Counted from the stretch's first letter, positions 16,525-23,932 are shown. The stretch: 41,017 nt of DNA from Oligoflexales bacterium (GCA_947445775.1 CANFEB010000024.1:1-41017), one strand, 5' to 3'. Program-made: numbers and translations. Notes: generated from the letters alone by a model not told the origin.

Positions 16525-17282
16525 GATTTTCTCCTGTTCAAGGGCAGCTGGTGCCAGGGAACTCCCGGCAGCAAATGGTGCGTATGATGATAACCGAAGT
16601 GCCAGCAAGAAATCAGCGAAATCAGCCACGAGAATTGTAAATCTCGAGCGTGGTGATGGTCGGCAAAGGGATGCAGGCGTGAACTCCGGTGTGGCAACCA
16701 TGTGCCGAAAAAGAATAATTGCAAGCCACTGAGCAACGCAGGAAGGATCCAGAACTGGATCACATTCCTGTCCGGGACTTTGAGGCCATGAAAAAAAATC
16801 TGGGCAACCGCCATCATGAGGACGATCTGGCGAAGTTGCAAATGTTCCCGGAAGAATCTCCACCCCCAACGAAAAAAGTTGGCGCCGTTCGTGATATCTT
16901 CGTGAAAATCTGGGTCGCGAGATGTCGCCACATGAGCATGGTGGGCTTGGTGTTTGGGCGCGAGGCGGTCAAAGTCAAACGCGGCATAGAGGGCGGCCGC
17001 GATTCGACCCAGCCATCGGTTCCCGCGTGGATTACCTGGATACGCTGTTCCGTGGCATGCGTCGTGCGTGACGATGAATAGACCGCAAAAGAGAAACTGG
17101 ATCCAGAGCATCAATACCAGGGCTGCTGGCGAATCAGGGAAGATTCCGGTCTGCATTCGGAAAAACGCGTACCAGAGGCTCACAATCCACGCGGAAATGA
17201 TAAGTACCGCCAACGCGGGGCTTGCCATGTTGCCAGCACGATCTGAAAAAATTGGCGATTTTTGTTGTTCAGGGTCGCCCAA
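16521..17282 (-). CDS. crtW: Beta-carotene 4-ketolase
   Basis: 253-residue membrane di-iron oxygenase of the CrtW type, which adds 4-keto groups to beta-ionone rings. Histidine boxes: HDACH (73-77), HQAHH (111-115) followed by DPDFH (123-127), FGTWLPHR (192-199), and CWHFGYHHTHH (226-236) with PWHQLP. The start is TTG 17282, supported by AAGGA 7 nt upstream; the first ATG (17228) has no RBS. The gene is antisense to the rest of the cluster and is followed by a coupled small membrane ORF. The 4-keto group is what lets salinixanthin-type carotenoids serve xanthorhodopsin, so its presence here is meaningful. Confidence 0.9.
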   Translation of the reverse strand: MGDPEQQKSPIFSDRAGNMASPALAVLIISAWIVSLWYAFFRMQTGIFPDSPAALVLMLWIQFLFCGLFIVTHDACHGTAYPGNPRGNRWLGRIAAALYAAFDFDRLAPKHQAHHAHVATSRDPDFHEDITNGANFFRWGWRFFREHLQLRQIVLMMAVAQIFFHGLKVPDRNVIQFWILPALLSGLQLFFFGTWLPHRSSRLHPFADHHHARDLQFSWLISLISCWHFGYHHTHHLLPGVPWHQLPLNRRKS

Positions 17283-17302
17283 GTGTTATCCTTTCCGGCA
17301 TT

Positions 17303-18148
17303 ATGTGGGCACTTTTTTTTATCAATGCTGTGTCGATATTCGGATACGCCACCTTTACGCTACATCCGGAATTGTTGGCGCGCTACCCCTGGTCGCTGCC
17401 GATCTATGCAGTCTCCTATCCCCTTTTTGCCCGATTGCAGATACTGATTGGTTTCTGGCTCTGCGTCAGGGCTTGTCACAAGGCCATGGGATGGCGTTGG
17501 CCCGTGTACTTCGCGTCTGCCTTTCTCATCAGTTTCGCCATGGAGTTTAGTGGAACGAGTTTCGGAGTTCCATTTGGTAAATACTCCTACACGGGTCTTA
17601 TGGGTTGGCAGCTTCTTGACAAGGTTCCCCTGTTGATCCCTGTGAGCTGGTTTTGCATGTCATTGTGTTGCTATTTACTGGCGGTACAATTTACGGGGAC
17701 TACAAAACAGAATGTATTTCCGTGGGCCAGAAGGTGGCGAGACCCTGTTCAGAGGGTCGGACTCGCGGCTGTGTTGCTCATCGCATGGGATTTCACCTTG
17801 GAACCAGCAATGAGCCAGTTGACTCCATATTGGATATGGGAAGAGGCTGGCGTGTTCTTTTTCGGAGTCGCCGTTCGCAACTTGCTCGGTTGGCTGGTTA
17901 CTGGGCTTCTGATTTTCACCAGTTTTGAGATCCTTCGACTACGGACGTACAGCGATCGTTTCCAATCTTCGTGGCCGCTGCAGTTTTATTTATTGAACTT
18001 ATTCCTCCCGATCGGTCTTTCGTTGGCAGGATCGGTATGGCCCCCGGTTATCTTGACAGCAGTGGTCCTTTCTGGCTGTTTTTTGTATGCAACCCGGCGT
18101 GGAACCTTGAAGGCGGCCGGTGTGGTGATTCGTGGCTCCACAGCATAA
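17303..18148 (+). CDS. cruF: CruF-like carotenoid 1',2'-hydratase (DUF422)
   Basis: 281 residues, about seven hydrophobic helices. The DUF422 signature is clear: MEFSGTSFGVPFGKYSYTGL, then DKVPLLIPVSWF, and AWDFTLEPAMS with YWIWEE. CruF hydrates the acyclic (psi) end of gamma-carotene-type molecules so that a sugar can be attached. The start is uncertain: ATG 17303 begins at the first helix but has no good RBS; an upstream TTG at 17222 would add 27 residues and overlap crtW. Only 20 bp separate it from the divergent crtW start. It overlaps the acyltransferase gene by 17 bp. Confidence 0.85.
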   Translation: MWALFFINAVSIFGYATFTLHPELLARYPWSLPIYAVSYPLFARLQILIGFWLCVRACHKAMGWRWPVYFASAFLISFAMEFSGTSFGVPFGKYSYTGLMGWQLLDKVPLLIPVSWFCMSLCCYLLAVQFTGTTKQNVFPWARRWRDPVQRVGLAAVLLIAWDFTLEPAMSQLTPYWIWEEAGVFFFGVAVRNLLGWLVTGLLIFTSFEILRLRTYSDRFQSSWPLQFYLLNLFLPIGLSLAGSVWPPVILTAVVLSGCFLYATRRGTLKAAGVVIRGSTA

Positions 18149-18797
18149 CCCAGCGATTCGCCGGTTGTGGGACTGGTACCTCATGCTGAAGTACCGTCGC
18201 TCGTTCGCCCGGATTCATTTCGACTTGAGCGCATGCGAAGGAAAACTGGATCCGGGGATTCCCGTCATCCTGGTTCCCAATCACATCAGCTGGTGGGATG
18301 GTTTTTTTTGTTTTGAAATCCAAAGGCGTCTGCGGCCCGGATCTGGGATTTATTCTCTGATGCTGGAAAGTGAACTCCAGAAGTTTCCGGTTTTGCGCAA
18401 ATTGGGCTGCTTTGGCATGGATCCGCGAAATCCTTTGAGTGTGCGACGTGCTTTCGCGCAGTTCAAGGAGCTCGTCACTGCGAATCCGTACCGGACGCTG
18501 ACGTATTTTCCACAGGGAAAGATTTCTCCTGTGCGTCAACGCCCGCTTGGCTTTCAGCGTGGGATCGAGCTGCTGCTGCGGATGGCGGGCCCTGCTCAAT
18601 GTGTACCGGTGGCCTTGCATATCGAGCCACTGACGGCGGAAAAACCGACGGCTTTCGTATTTGCCGGCAATCCAGTTAACAGTGGGCACCACGAACTGAC
18701 GAGCCGTTTTCTGGAGATAGAAGTCACGCGTCTTTTGGAAAAAATCACTATCACGGTCCCCCTTGATTTGCTTGCGGGGCGGCAGCCATGTCCATGA
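18132..18797 (+). CDS. PlsC-type acyltransferase, likely carotenoid glycoside acyltransferase
   Basis: 221 residues with the lysophospholipid-acyltransferase motifs: NHISWWD (50-56, catalytic His51/Asp56) and YFPQGKISP (125-133), in which the usual FPEG is FPQG. In carotenoid clusters such enzymes (CruD of green sulfur bacteria is the characterised example) esterify the sugar of carotenoid glycosides with a fatty acid. Its position between cruF and the glycosyltransferase supports this. GTG 18132 is used as start; ATG 18183 is possible. It overlaps cruF by 17 bp and the glycosyltransferase by 10 bp. Confidence 0.82.
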   Translation: MAPQHNPAIRRLWDWYLMLKYRRSFARIHFDLSACEGKLDPGIPVILVPNHISWWDGFFCFEIQRRLRPGSGIYSLMLESELQKFPVLRKLGCFGMDPRNPLSVRRAFAQFKELVTANPYRTLTYFPQGKISPVRQRPLGFQRGIELLLRMAGPAQCVPVALHIEPLTAEKPTAFVFAGNPVNSGHHELTSRFLEIEVTRLLEKITITVPLDLLAGRQPCP

Positions 18798-20017
18798 GCC
18801 TGTTCTCGGAGATGAGCACGGGTGCGAATATGGTCGCAGCAACGGACGCGCTATGCTGGCTCTGCCTGACAGGTCTGGCAGGTGCCTCTGCGATGACTCT
18901 CCTTAACTGGAGGTTTGCAGCCCGGATGGAACGATGCCCGGTCGCCGTGCGGGTCCCCGCAGACGACGGTGCGGTCATTCAACCGCTCGTCCAACCGCTC
19001 GTCAGTCTTTTGATTCCTGTTCGTAACGAAGCAGAAAACCTTCGCAGCAAATTGGCCACGATCCTTCAGTCGACCTATCGACCCCTTGAGGTGATCATCC
19101 TGGACGATGAGTCCACCGACGGTTCTCATGATATTGCCGGGTCCATACTGGCAGGCGCGACTTTTCCGGCGCGGGTCGTGCGGGGCAGCCCTTGGTCCTC
19201 ATCTTCTGGCCTTTCGGGAAAGGCACATGCATGTGCCCAGCTTGCAGATCACGCCCGTGGCGAGATCCTGATTTTTTGTGACGCGGATGTGATTTCATCC
19301 AGTCTTGCAATCCAGCGTACCGTGGATTGGCTTACAGTGCCGGCGGGACGCCATCGTATCGCGGGAGTCACCGCCCTGCCGTTCCAGTCTTGCACTGGTT
19401 GGCGTGAACGCCTGTTGATTCCGTGGGTCATGCACCTTCCACTGATGATCTCGGTTCCACTTTTTTGCTCGTGGCGTATTCCAGTGGACTCGCTGCAGAT
19501 GGCAAATGGCCAGTGGATCGCGCTGTTTGCGTGCGATTATTTTGCAAGTGGAGGTCACCGGAAACTTGGCGCAACCCCACTGGAGGACGTGGCCTTGGCG
19601 CGCCTTGTTCGTCGTGCCACCGGGCGTGGCATCCGGCCTGTTCTTGCCATTCAGGATATCAATGCAGCCATGTATCAAGATTGGCAGGGAATGCTCGCTG
19701 GGTTTTCAAAAAATCTGGTGGCCATTGGTGGTGGAAATCCCTGGTATTTCATTTTTTTACTTTTCCTGATGAACGTCATCTTTTTGTTCCCCTTGTGGGG
19801 CTGGTGGTTGCGCCCTGACCTGGCCGCAGTCGGTCTCGCCTTCTGTGCATTGATTCGTTGCGTCACGGCAGCATCATTCAAACTTCCCCTTCGTGACGTC
19901 TTGCTGCATCCACTCAGTCTAATGCTATTGAATCTGGCCGGGTGGAAGTCGTTGCGCCATGCGTTTGGTGGCTCGTACGAGTGGAAAGAACGGGTGGTTG
20001 AATGGTCGTCGACGTGA
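18788..20017 (+). CDS. cruG: CruG-like family 2 glycosyltransferase
   Basis: 409 residues: an N-terminal membrane segment (about 20-40), a GT2 domain with LIPVRNEAENL (75-85), ILDDESTDGS (104-113), the metal-binding CDAD (164-167) and PLEDVALARLVRR (264-276), then two or three C-terminal helices. CruG adds a sugar to the hydroxylated psi end of monocyclic carotenoids after CruF. The gene order cruF-acyltransferase-cruG fits such a product. A 12-bp duplication gives the repeated QPLV at 65-72. It overlaps crtY-blh by 16 bp. Confidence 0.84.
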   Translation: MSMSLFSEMSTGANMVAATDALCWLCLTGLAGASAMTLLNWRFAARMERCPVAVRVPADDGAVIQPLVQPLVSLLIPVRNEAENLRSKLATILQSTYRPLEVIILDDESTDGSHDIAGSILAGATFPARVVRGSPWSSSSGLSGKAHACAQLADHARGEILIFCDADVISSSLAIQRTVDWLTVPAGRHRIAGVTALPFQSCTGWRERLLIPWVMHLPLMISVPLFCSWRIPVDSLQMANGQWIALFACDYFASGGHRKLGATPLEDVALARLVRRATGRGIRPVLAIQDINAAMYQDWQGMLAGFSKNLVAIGGGNPWYFIFLLFLMNVIFLFPLWGWWLRPDLAAVGLAFCALIRCVTAASFKLPLRDVLLHPLSLMLLNLAGWKSLRHAFGGSYEWKERVVEWSST

Positions 20018-22032
20018 ATAACTTCGATGTCGTAATCGTTGGTGGTGGTCTGGCTGGTTTGCTACACGCAGACATGCTAGCAGATGATCCATCGACTGAT
20101 TTACGCGTTGCAATCATCGACCCCGATCCTGATTCCATGGCATCAAAGACTTTTGCGGCATGGCGTCTAAAATCGTCCCTGCCCCATCGGTACTCGAACT
20201 GCGTTGAGAACCGGTGGACACAATTCCGGGTCACTTCGTATGCGGGCGGGCGTATTGTCAGGGATTTTGGTGATTATTGCTACGAGCGGATCCCTGGCGA
20301 GCGCCTTCGGGACACGATCCGGCTTCGGCTTGATGCGGATTCACGCTTTCATTTTGTGCGGGATTCCGTAGTCGAAATCACTGACGGAATCGAACCAGCT
20401 AGCGCTATCCAGACGGCACGTATCGTTGGGGCATCGGGTCGTGTCTTTTCTGCGAGCCGTGTCTTGAGCTCGGTGACTGTTGGCAAGCCCGAAGTCTTGC
20501 AATACTTCCTTGGCTTCGAAGTGGAGACGGACTCTGATCACTTTGACCCGGAGGTGGTTGACTTGATGGATTTCCGGGTTGCGCAGAAAGGTGACGTTCG
20601 TTTTGTTTATGTCCTGCCATTCAGCAGCCGCCACGCCCTCGTGGAGTTCACTGTGTTCTCCCCGGAACGGATGCCCGACCTTGAGTGCGAGGCTATCCTT
20701 CGCAACTATATCCGCGACAACCTTAACTTGCCTCCTTTCACCATCACCAAGGTGGAAACTGGCGCAATTCCAATGACACTAAATGCAAACCCGCGTTTCC
20801 CGGCAACTCGCATGAACTCGGCTATCGACGTCATTGGTGGTGCAGCCGGGATGGTCAAGCCAAGCACAGGGTATTCGTTCCAGCGCAATCTTGAATCCCT
20901 CTGCCAACAATCAGAAAAACCCTACGGGCATTTCCGTTTTCAAGTCTATGACGCCTTACTGCTCCGGATCATTCAAGTGAATGGAGGGATGATTTCGAAA
21001 CTCTTCCCGGTTTTGTTTACAGCAAACACTCCTGCGAAATTATTTGCTTTCCTTGACGAAAAATCCCGATTCCTTGATGAGATAAAGATATTTTACCGTC
21101 TACCTTGGGCTCCTTTTCTTGGCAGCCTGATGGCCCTTTATCCTTTTCTGTTCGCGGCGTCCGCCAGTCTGCTCTTGCACCATTTGATTGGCGGAGCTTC
21201 AGTCTGGGTTATTCCCTTGGTGGGCCTACTCACTGCAGGCATCGGACACGGGAGTCTCGATCACTTGCTGGATTCGTCGTCTGGAAAGCCATCGCAGTTC
21301 TACTTGGGCTACTTGGGTTCGATGCTTGGATTCCTTGTAATCTGGTATCTTTTTCCAGCACTCGCCCTTGGCTTCTTTGTTTTTCAGTCTGCAGATCATT
21401 TTGGTGAGGCGAACTGGATTCGCGCCATTCGTAACTCTGGCAACGCACCCTGGACGCGGGTCCTGGCGTGGATATGGGGGCTTTTTGGCGCAATTTTCGG
21501 AGTGTTGGTCCATTGGCAGGAGGCCCGCCCCGTTGTCCAATTGATCCTTCAGGGCTCGGTGTCTGTGGCCGCTGTGCCAGTTGAAGTTGCCCGGATGGTT
21601 GGGATTGCCGTTTTTGTCGCTGCGATTCTCGCCTCTGTCGCGCTGGACCGTTATGAGCGTAAGGTCCTTGGAAGGGTAGTGAATGGTCTCCCTGCAACGT
21701 TGTTGCTTGGGTTTTGTGTGATGGCAATGCCACTGTTACCGGGATTTTTCTGCTTTTTCGCTTTTTGGCACGCGTGGGATTCGATCGTGGCGCAACGAGC
21801 AGGAAAAGGCTGGACCTCGACAGAATATGCACAAAGGGCGATTCGTTACACTTTCGCGAGCCTGGTAGGAATCTTTCTGGCGATTCTCATTTTTTCCGCC
21901 TGGGGTGAATACGACCGTGTCTGGCAAATACTATTTGTCATGATTGGTACGTTGACCGCCGCTCATGCCCCAGTGATGAAGCGTTTCCTGAAAACAAAAC
22001 CGCCCCGCTTTTCTGGCGGGGCGGTTGGATGA
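20002..22032 (+). CDS. Fusion of lycopene beta-cyclase (CrtY type) and beta-carotene 15,15'-dioxygenase (Blh type)
   Basis: 676 residues in one uninterrupted frame. Residues 1-375 are a CrtY/CrtL-type cyclase: VVIVGGGLAGLLHADML (10-26), FLGFEVE (169-175), MDFR (189-192), FVYVLPFSSRHALVEFTVFS (201-220), GAIPM (254-258), VIGGAAGMVKPSTGYSF (277-293) and FLDEKS. Residues about 375-665 are Brp/Blh: multiple helices with the iron-ligand histidine motifs GHGSLDH (415-421; His416, His421), SADHFGE (463-469; His466), FAFWHAWDS (586-594; His590) and AAHAPV (653-658; His655). The cyclase makes beta rings on lycopene, the Blh part cleaves beta-carotene to two retinals. In other retinal-making bacteria these are separate genes. 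Both halves look intact. The last codons contain the terminator of the convergent rhodopsin gene. Confidence 0.92.
   Translation: MVVDVNNFDVVIVGGGLAGLLHADMLADDPSTDLRVAIIDPDPDSMASKTFAAWRLKSSLPHRYSNCVENRWTQFRVTSYAGGRIVRDFGDYCYERIPGERLRDTIRLRLDADSRFHFVRDSVVEITDGIEPASAIQTARIVGASGRVFSASRVLSSVTVGKPEVLQYFLGFEVETDSDHFDPEVVDLMDFRVAQKGDVRFVYVLPFSSRHALVEFTVFSPERMPDLECEAILRNYIRDNLNLPPFTITKVETGAIPMTLNANPRFPATRMNSAIDVIGGAAGMVKPSTGYSFQRNLESLCQQSEKPYGHFRFQVYDALLLRIIQVNGGMISKLFPVLFTANTPAKLFAFLDEKSRFLDEIKIFYRLPWAPFLGSLMALYPFLFAASASLLLHHLIGGASVWVIPLVGLLTAGIGHGSLDHLLDSSSGKPSQFYLGYLGSMLGFLVIWYLFPALALGFFVFQSADHFGEANWIRAIRNSGNAPWTRVLAWIWGLFGAIFGVLVHWQEARPVVQLILQGSVSVAAVPVEVARMVGIAVFVAAILASVALDRYERKVLGRVVNGLPATLLLGFCVMAMPLLPGFFCFFAFWHAWDSIVAQRAGKGWTSTEYAQRAIRYTFASLVGIFLAILIFSAWGEYDRVWQILFVMIGTLTAAHAPVMKRFLKTKPPRFSGGAVG
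21998..22026 (-). terminator. Rhodopsin terminator inside the crtY-blh 3' end
   Basis: AACCGCCCCGC (21998-22008), a 7-nt loop and GCGGGGCGGTT (22016-22026) form a perfect 11-bp stem. On the minus strand it is followed by TTTGTTTT, so it serves the rhodopsin transcript, 60 bp after its stop codon. It lies within the last codons of crtY-blh; on the plus strand no T-run follows, although the stem may protect the 3' end of that mRNA. Confidence 0.85.
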
Positions 22033-22085
22033 CCTTTAGATCATTTACATGAACGCTCTAAACGATCCAGCAATCCTTCTGGCAA

Positions 22086-22847
22086 TTAGTGGGCAGCAGC
22101 GGTGAAACCTTCTGCATCCGACTTGGCGCGCGCGACCCAGTAGATCATGACACCGTAGAAGGCTTTGGCAAGGACGTCAGCTATCGCGTATCCGACCTGA
22201 ACACCGACCACAGCGGACTCGGGCTGGATGCCGAACATCGGGAGCATGTACGTGATCGGGTAGAAGCCCCACGTCAGGATGAGAAGAAGGCGGATGTTGG
22301 TCAAGTAGACTTTGGCTTCACCCGGCTGGCTTTCGATTGCAGTGCCCAGCTTGCCCCAAAGGATCGTCAAGATGTAGACGAACGGAATCGAAGACAAGGT
22401 GCCCCAGACGGCGCGGGTGGTGTTGTCCGTGGCGACTTCTCCCGGGTAACCGAGGGCGATCATCAAGAACGCCGCGATAGCGAGTTTGCCAAAGAGACCT
22501 TCGCGCTGGTTTTTCGGGAGGGCCAAGACGGCAACAAGTTCAACGAGCAGCAGGGGCACGGTGAGCAGCCAGTCGATATAGCGGTATGCATCGTTGAACG
22601 GTTTACCAGACGGTATGAACATGTTGCCGTTCATGGTGAACGCTTCCGTCCAGCTGTTTAAGATGCGGAAGTAGTGGTAGCAAGCGATTGCGACGACCAG
22701 TGACGAAACCAGCAGTGCAACACGATACTTCGGAGCAACTTGCGAGCGGGACGCCAGGAAAAAAATGAAGGCAGCGCCCATGCTTGCGATTGTAAAAGAG
22801 AACATATTGTATACAAGAAAAAACTGAGCGGATGTAAGTTCTGTCAT
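22086..22847 (-). CDS. Xanthorhodopsin-type light-driven proton pump
   Basis: 253 residues, seven helices. Helix C reads RYIDWLLTVPLLLVE: proton acceptor Asp92, Thr96 and donor Glu103 (DTE, as in proton pumps), with Leu100 at the colour-tuning site, which in proteorhodopsin favours green light. His58 in YHYFRI matches the counterion-linked histidine. Helix G has IADVLAK with Asp224 and the retinal Schiff-base Lys228. Overall similarity is to Salinibacter xanthorhodopsin (VYNMFSFTIAS, VAPKYRVA, ALGYPGEV, ILTWGFYPITYMLP). Gly149 (VWGTLSSIPF) falls where xanthorhodopsin has the glycine that opens the retinal pocket to a carotenoid antenna. ATG 22847 is chosen over an upstream in-frame TTG (22865). 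Convergent with crtY-blh. Confidence 0.95.
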   Translation of the reverse strand: MTELTSAQFFLVYNMFSFTIASMGAAFIFFLASRSQVAPKYRVALLVSSLVVAIACYHYFRILNSWTEAFTMNGNMFIPSGKPFNDAYRYIDWLLTVPLLLVELVAVLALPKNQREGLFGKLAIAAFLMIALGYPGEVATDNTTRAVWGTLSSIPFVYILTILWGKLGTAIESQPGEAKVYLTNIRLLLILTWGFYPITYMLPMFGIQPESAVVGVQVGYAIADVLAKAFYGVMIYWVARAKSDAEGFTAAAH

Positions 22848-22873
22848 TTTGGAGGCTTCCCACAAATATGGTT

Positions 22874-22907
22874 AAAAAAAAAAACATTAATCAGCCTGAG
22901 GCATTAA
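22874..22907 (-). promoter_or_regulatory. Leader hairpin followed by U11 before rhodopsin
   Basis: On the minus strand TTAATGCC (22907-22900), loop TCA, and GGC-TG-ATTAA (22896-22887 region, 2-nt bulge) form a stem, followed two bases later by an unbroken run of eleven T (22884-22874), then 26 nt to the rhodopsin ATG. It has the form of a weak terminator or attenuator. If the promoter below is right, the hairpin is at the very 5' end of the mRNA and may instead be a stabiliser. Confidence 0.45.
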
Positions 22908-22915
22908 GAGTCCAA

Positions 22916-22945
22916 AGTATCTCATATTTATTTTTAAGAGGTCAA
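22916..22945 (-). promoter_or_regulatory. Candidate sigma-70 promoter of rhodopsin
   Basis: On the minus strand: -35 TTGACC (22945-22940), 18-bp spacer, -10 GATACT (22921-22916) with an extended-10 TG one base upstream. Predicted transcription start near 22,909, giving a leader of about 62 nt. Position and match are good, but it is untested. Confidence 0.5.
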
Positions 22946-23157
22946 ACTTTTGGGGAGAGACCTGATCTTCCCCGCCTAAAACGGACTCGAGGTTAAGCAC
23001 ACGTCACGATCTATCCCGCAGCTTCCCTATCCTTGCCAGCTTCACCAGCTTTAATTTCTGCGATCCCCCGAAGCATTCAACGTTGTTGCTCCGGCACCGG
23101 CTGCTGCTTCGGTTCCTGCGACCACGTAATTTGATCGATTCGTTTTATTGCTAAAAA

Positions 23158-23195
23158 AAACGGATGTCCCGTCAGGGATCTCCTGTTTTTGTTTT
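23158..23195. terminator. Orphan bidirectional-looking terminator
   Basis: A-run, then an imperfect stem (AAAC/GTTT, GGA/TCC, TCCC/GGGA) with loop GTCA, followed by TTTTTGTTTT. It lies between the divergent rhodopsin and DUF1566 genes, and no gene on either strand reads into it within the region, so it may be left from a lost gene. The rest of 22,946-23,290 shows nothing else I can support. Confidence 0.5.
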
Positions 23196-23373
23196 GAAAA
23201 AAGGACCCTTTTACGCCCCCTGTCTTCATGAATATTTTGAATTTCTATGGGGCAACTTTCCTGAGCGAAGGGAACCCAGATGCCGCTATTTTTTGTAAAA
23301 TATATATTGATTTCTATTAAAATATACTATATAAGACGCATTATTTTTATTAATTTTTATGAATATATTGGTT

Positions 23374-23379
23374 TATAAT
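23374..23379 (+). promoter_or_regulatory. Consensus -10 box of the DUF1566 lipoprotein gene
   Basis: TATAAT at 23374-23379 in a strongly AT-rich stretch (about 23,290-23,390), 30 bp before ATG 23409, which predicts a short leader. No clear -35 box is present at 16-18 bp; the A/T-rich upstream DNA may act as an UP-like element. Confidence 0.5.
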
Positions 23380-23408
23380 AAAAAAGCCATTTTCGGGAGT
23401 GCATGTCA

Positions 23409-23930
23409 ATGAAACTGTCGTTTTTAGCCGTTACCAGCATCTCACTTGCTGCATTGGTATCTTCCTGCGGAAGTTCAAACCCTCAAGATTCCTCCGGATT
23501 GCAAGCTAGCAGTAACTCCAATTGGGTGGACGTAACAACGACTGACGGCACCAGGCCATCAACATGCAAAAACACCCCAGCCAATTGCACGATGAAAGAC
23601 GTGACAAGAGGGTTGGCGTGGAGCAAGAGATTACCGAATGCGACTTGGTATAAGGCGAAGTCTGCGTGCCTCGCTTTAACTCATAATGGCCAAAAGGCCG
23701 GTAGTTGGCGCTTGCCTACGAAAGACGAGCTTGAGTCCGCCACCAGCCACGATGCACGAGGTGCTGCAGCTACTAATTGGATCACGATTGAGGATATGGA
23801 AGAGTATTTTTGGTCGGGTTCCTCTCTCTCGAGCGGTTCCGATTCCGCCTGGATCGTGAATTTGGCGAACGGTTACACCTACTACATCCTCAATAAGAAT
23901 TTCAACTACGCCGTTGCTTGTGTTCAGTAG
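23409..23930 (+). CDS. DUF1566 (Lcl-like) lipoprotein
   Basis: 173 residues. N-terminus MKLSFLAVTSISLAALVSSC is a lipoprotein signal with lipobox LVSSC (Cys20). The mature protein has the DUF1566 pattern: VTRGLAWSKRL, TWYKAKSACLAL, the core motif GSWRLPTKDELES, then YFWSGSS and SAWIVNLANGYTYYI. DUF1566/Lcl domains occur in surface proteins, some of them adhesins (Legionella Lcl); the role here is unknown. ATG 23409 is preferred to ATG 23403 because GGGAG is 9 nt upstream rather than 3. The gene has its own AT-rich promoter. Confidence 0.82.
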   Translation: MKLSFLAVTSISLAALVSSCGSSNPQDSSGLQASSNSNWVDVTTTDGTRPSTCKNTPANCTMKDVTRGLAWSKRLPNATWYKAKSACLALTHNGQKAGSWRLPTKDELESATSHDARGAAATNWITIEDMEEYFWSGSSLSSGSDSAWIVNLANGYTYYILNKNFNYAVACVQ

Positions 23931-23932
23931 TT

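Noticed and set aside
16525-16869. N-terminal extension of the small ORF downstream of crtW (open minus-strand frame to 16869)
   Set aside because: This part is the shadow of crtW in another frame. The ATG at 16524 with AGGAG and the ATGA overlap is the better start.
22848-22865. TTG 22865 as start of the rhodopsin gene
   Set aside because: It would add six residues without a ribosome-binding site; ATG 22847 agrees with the length of xanthorhodopsins.
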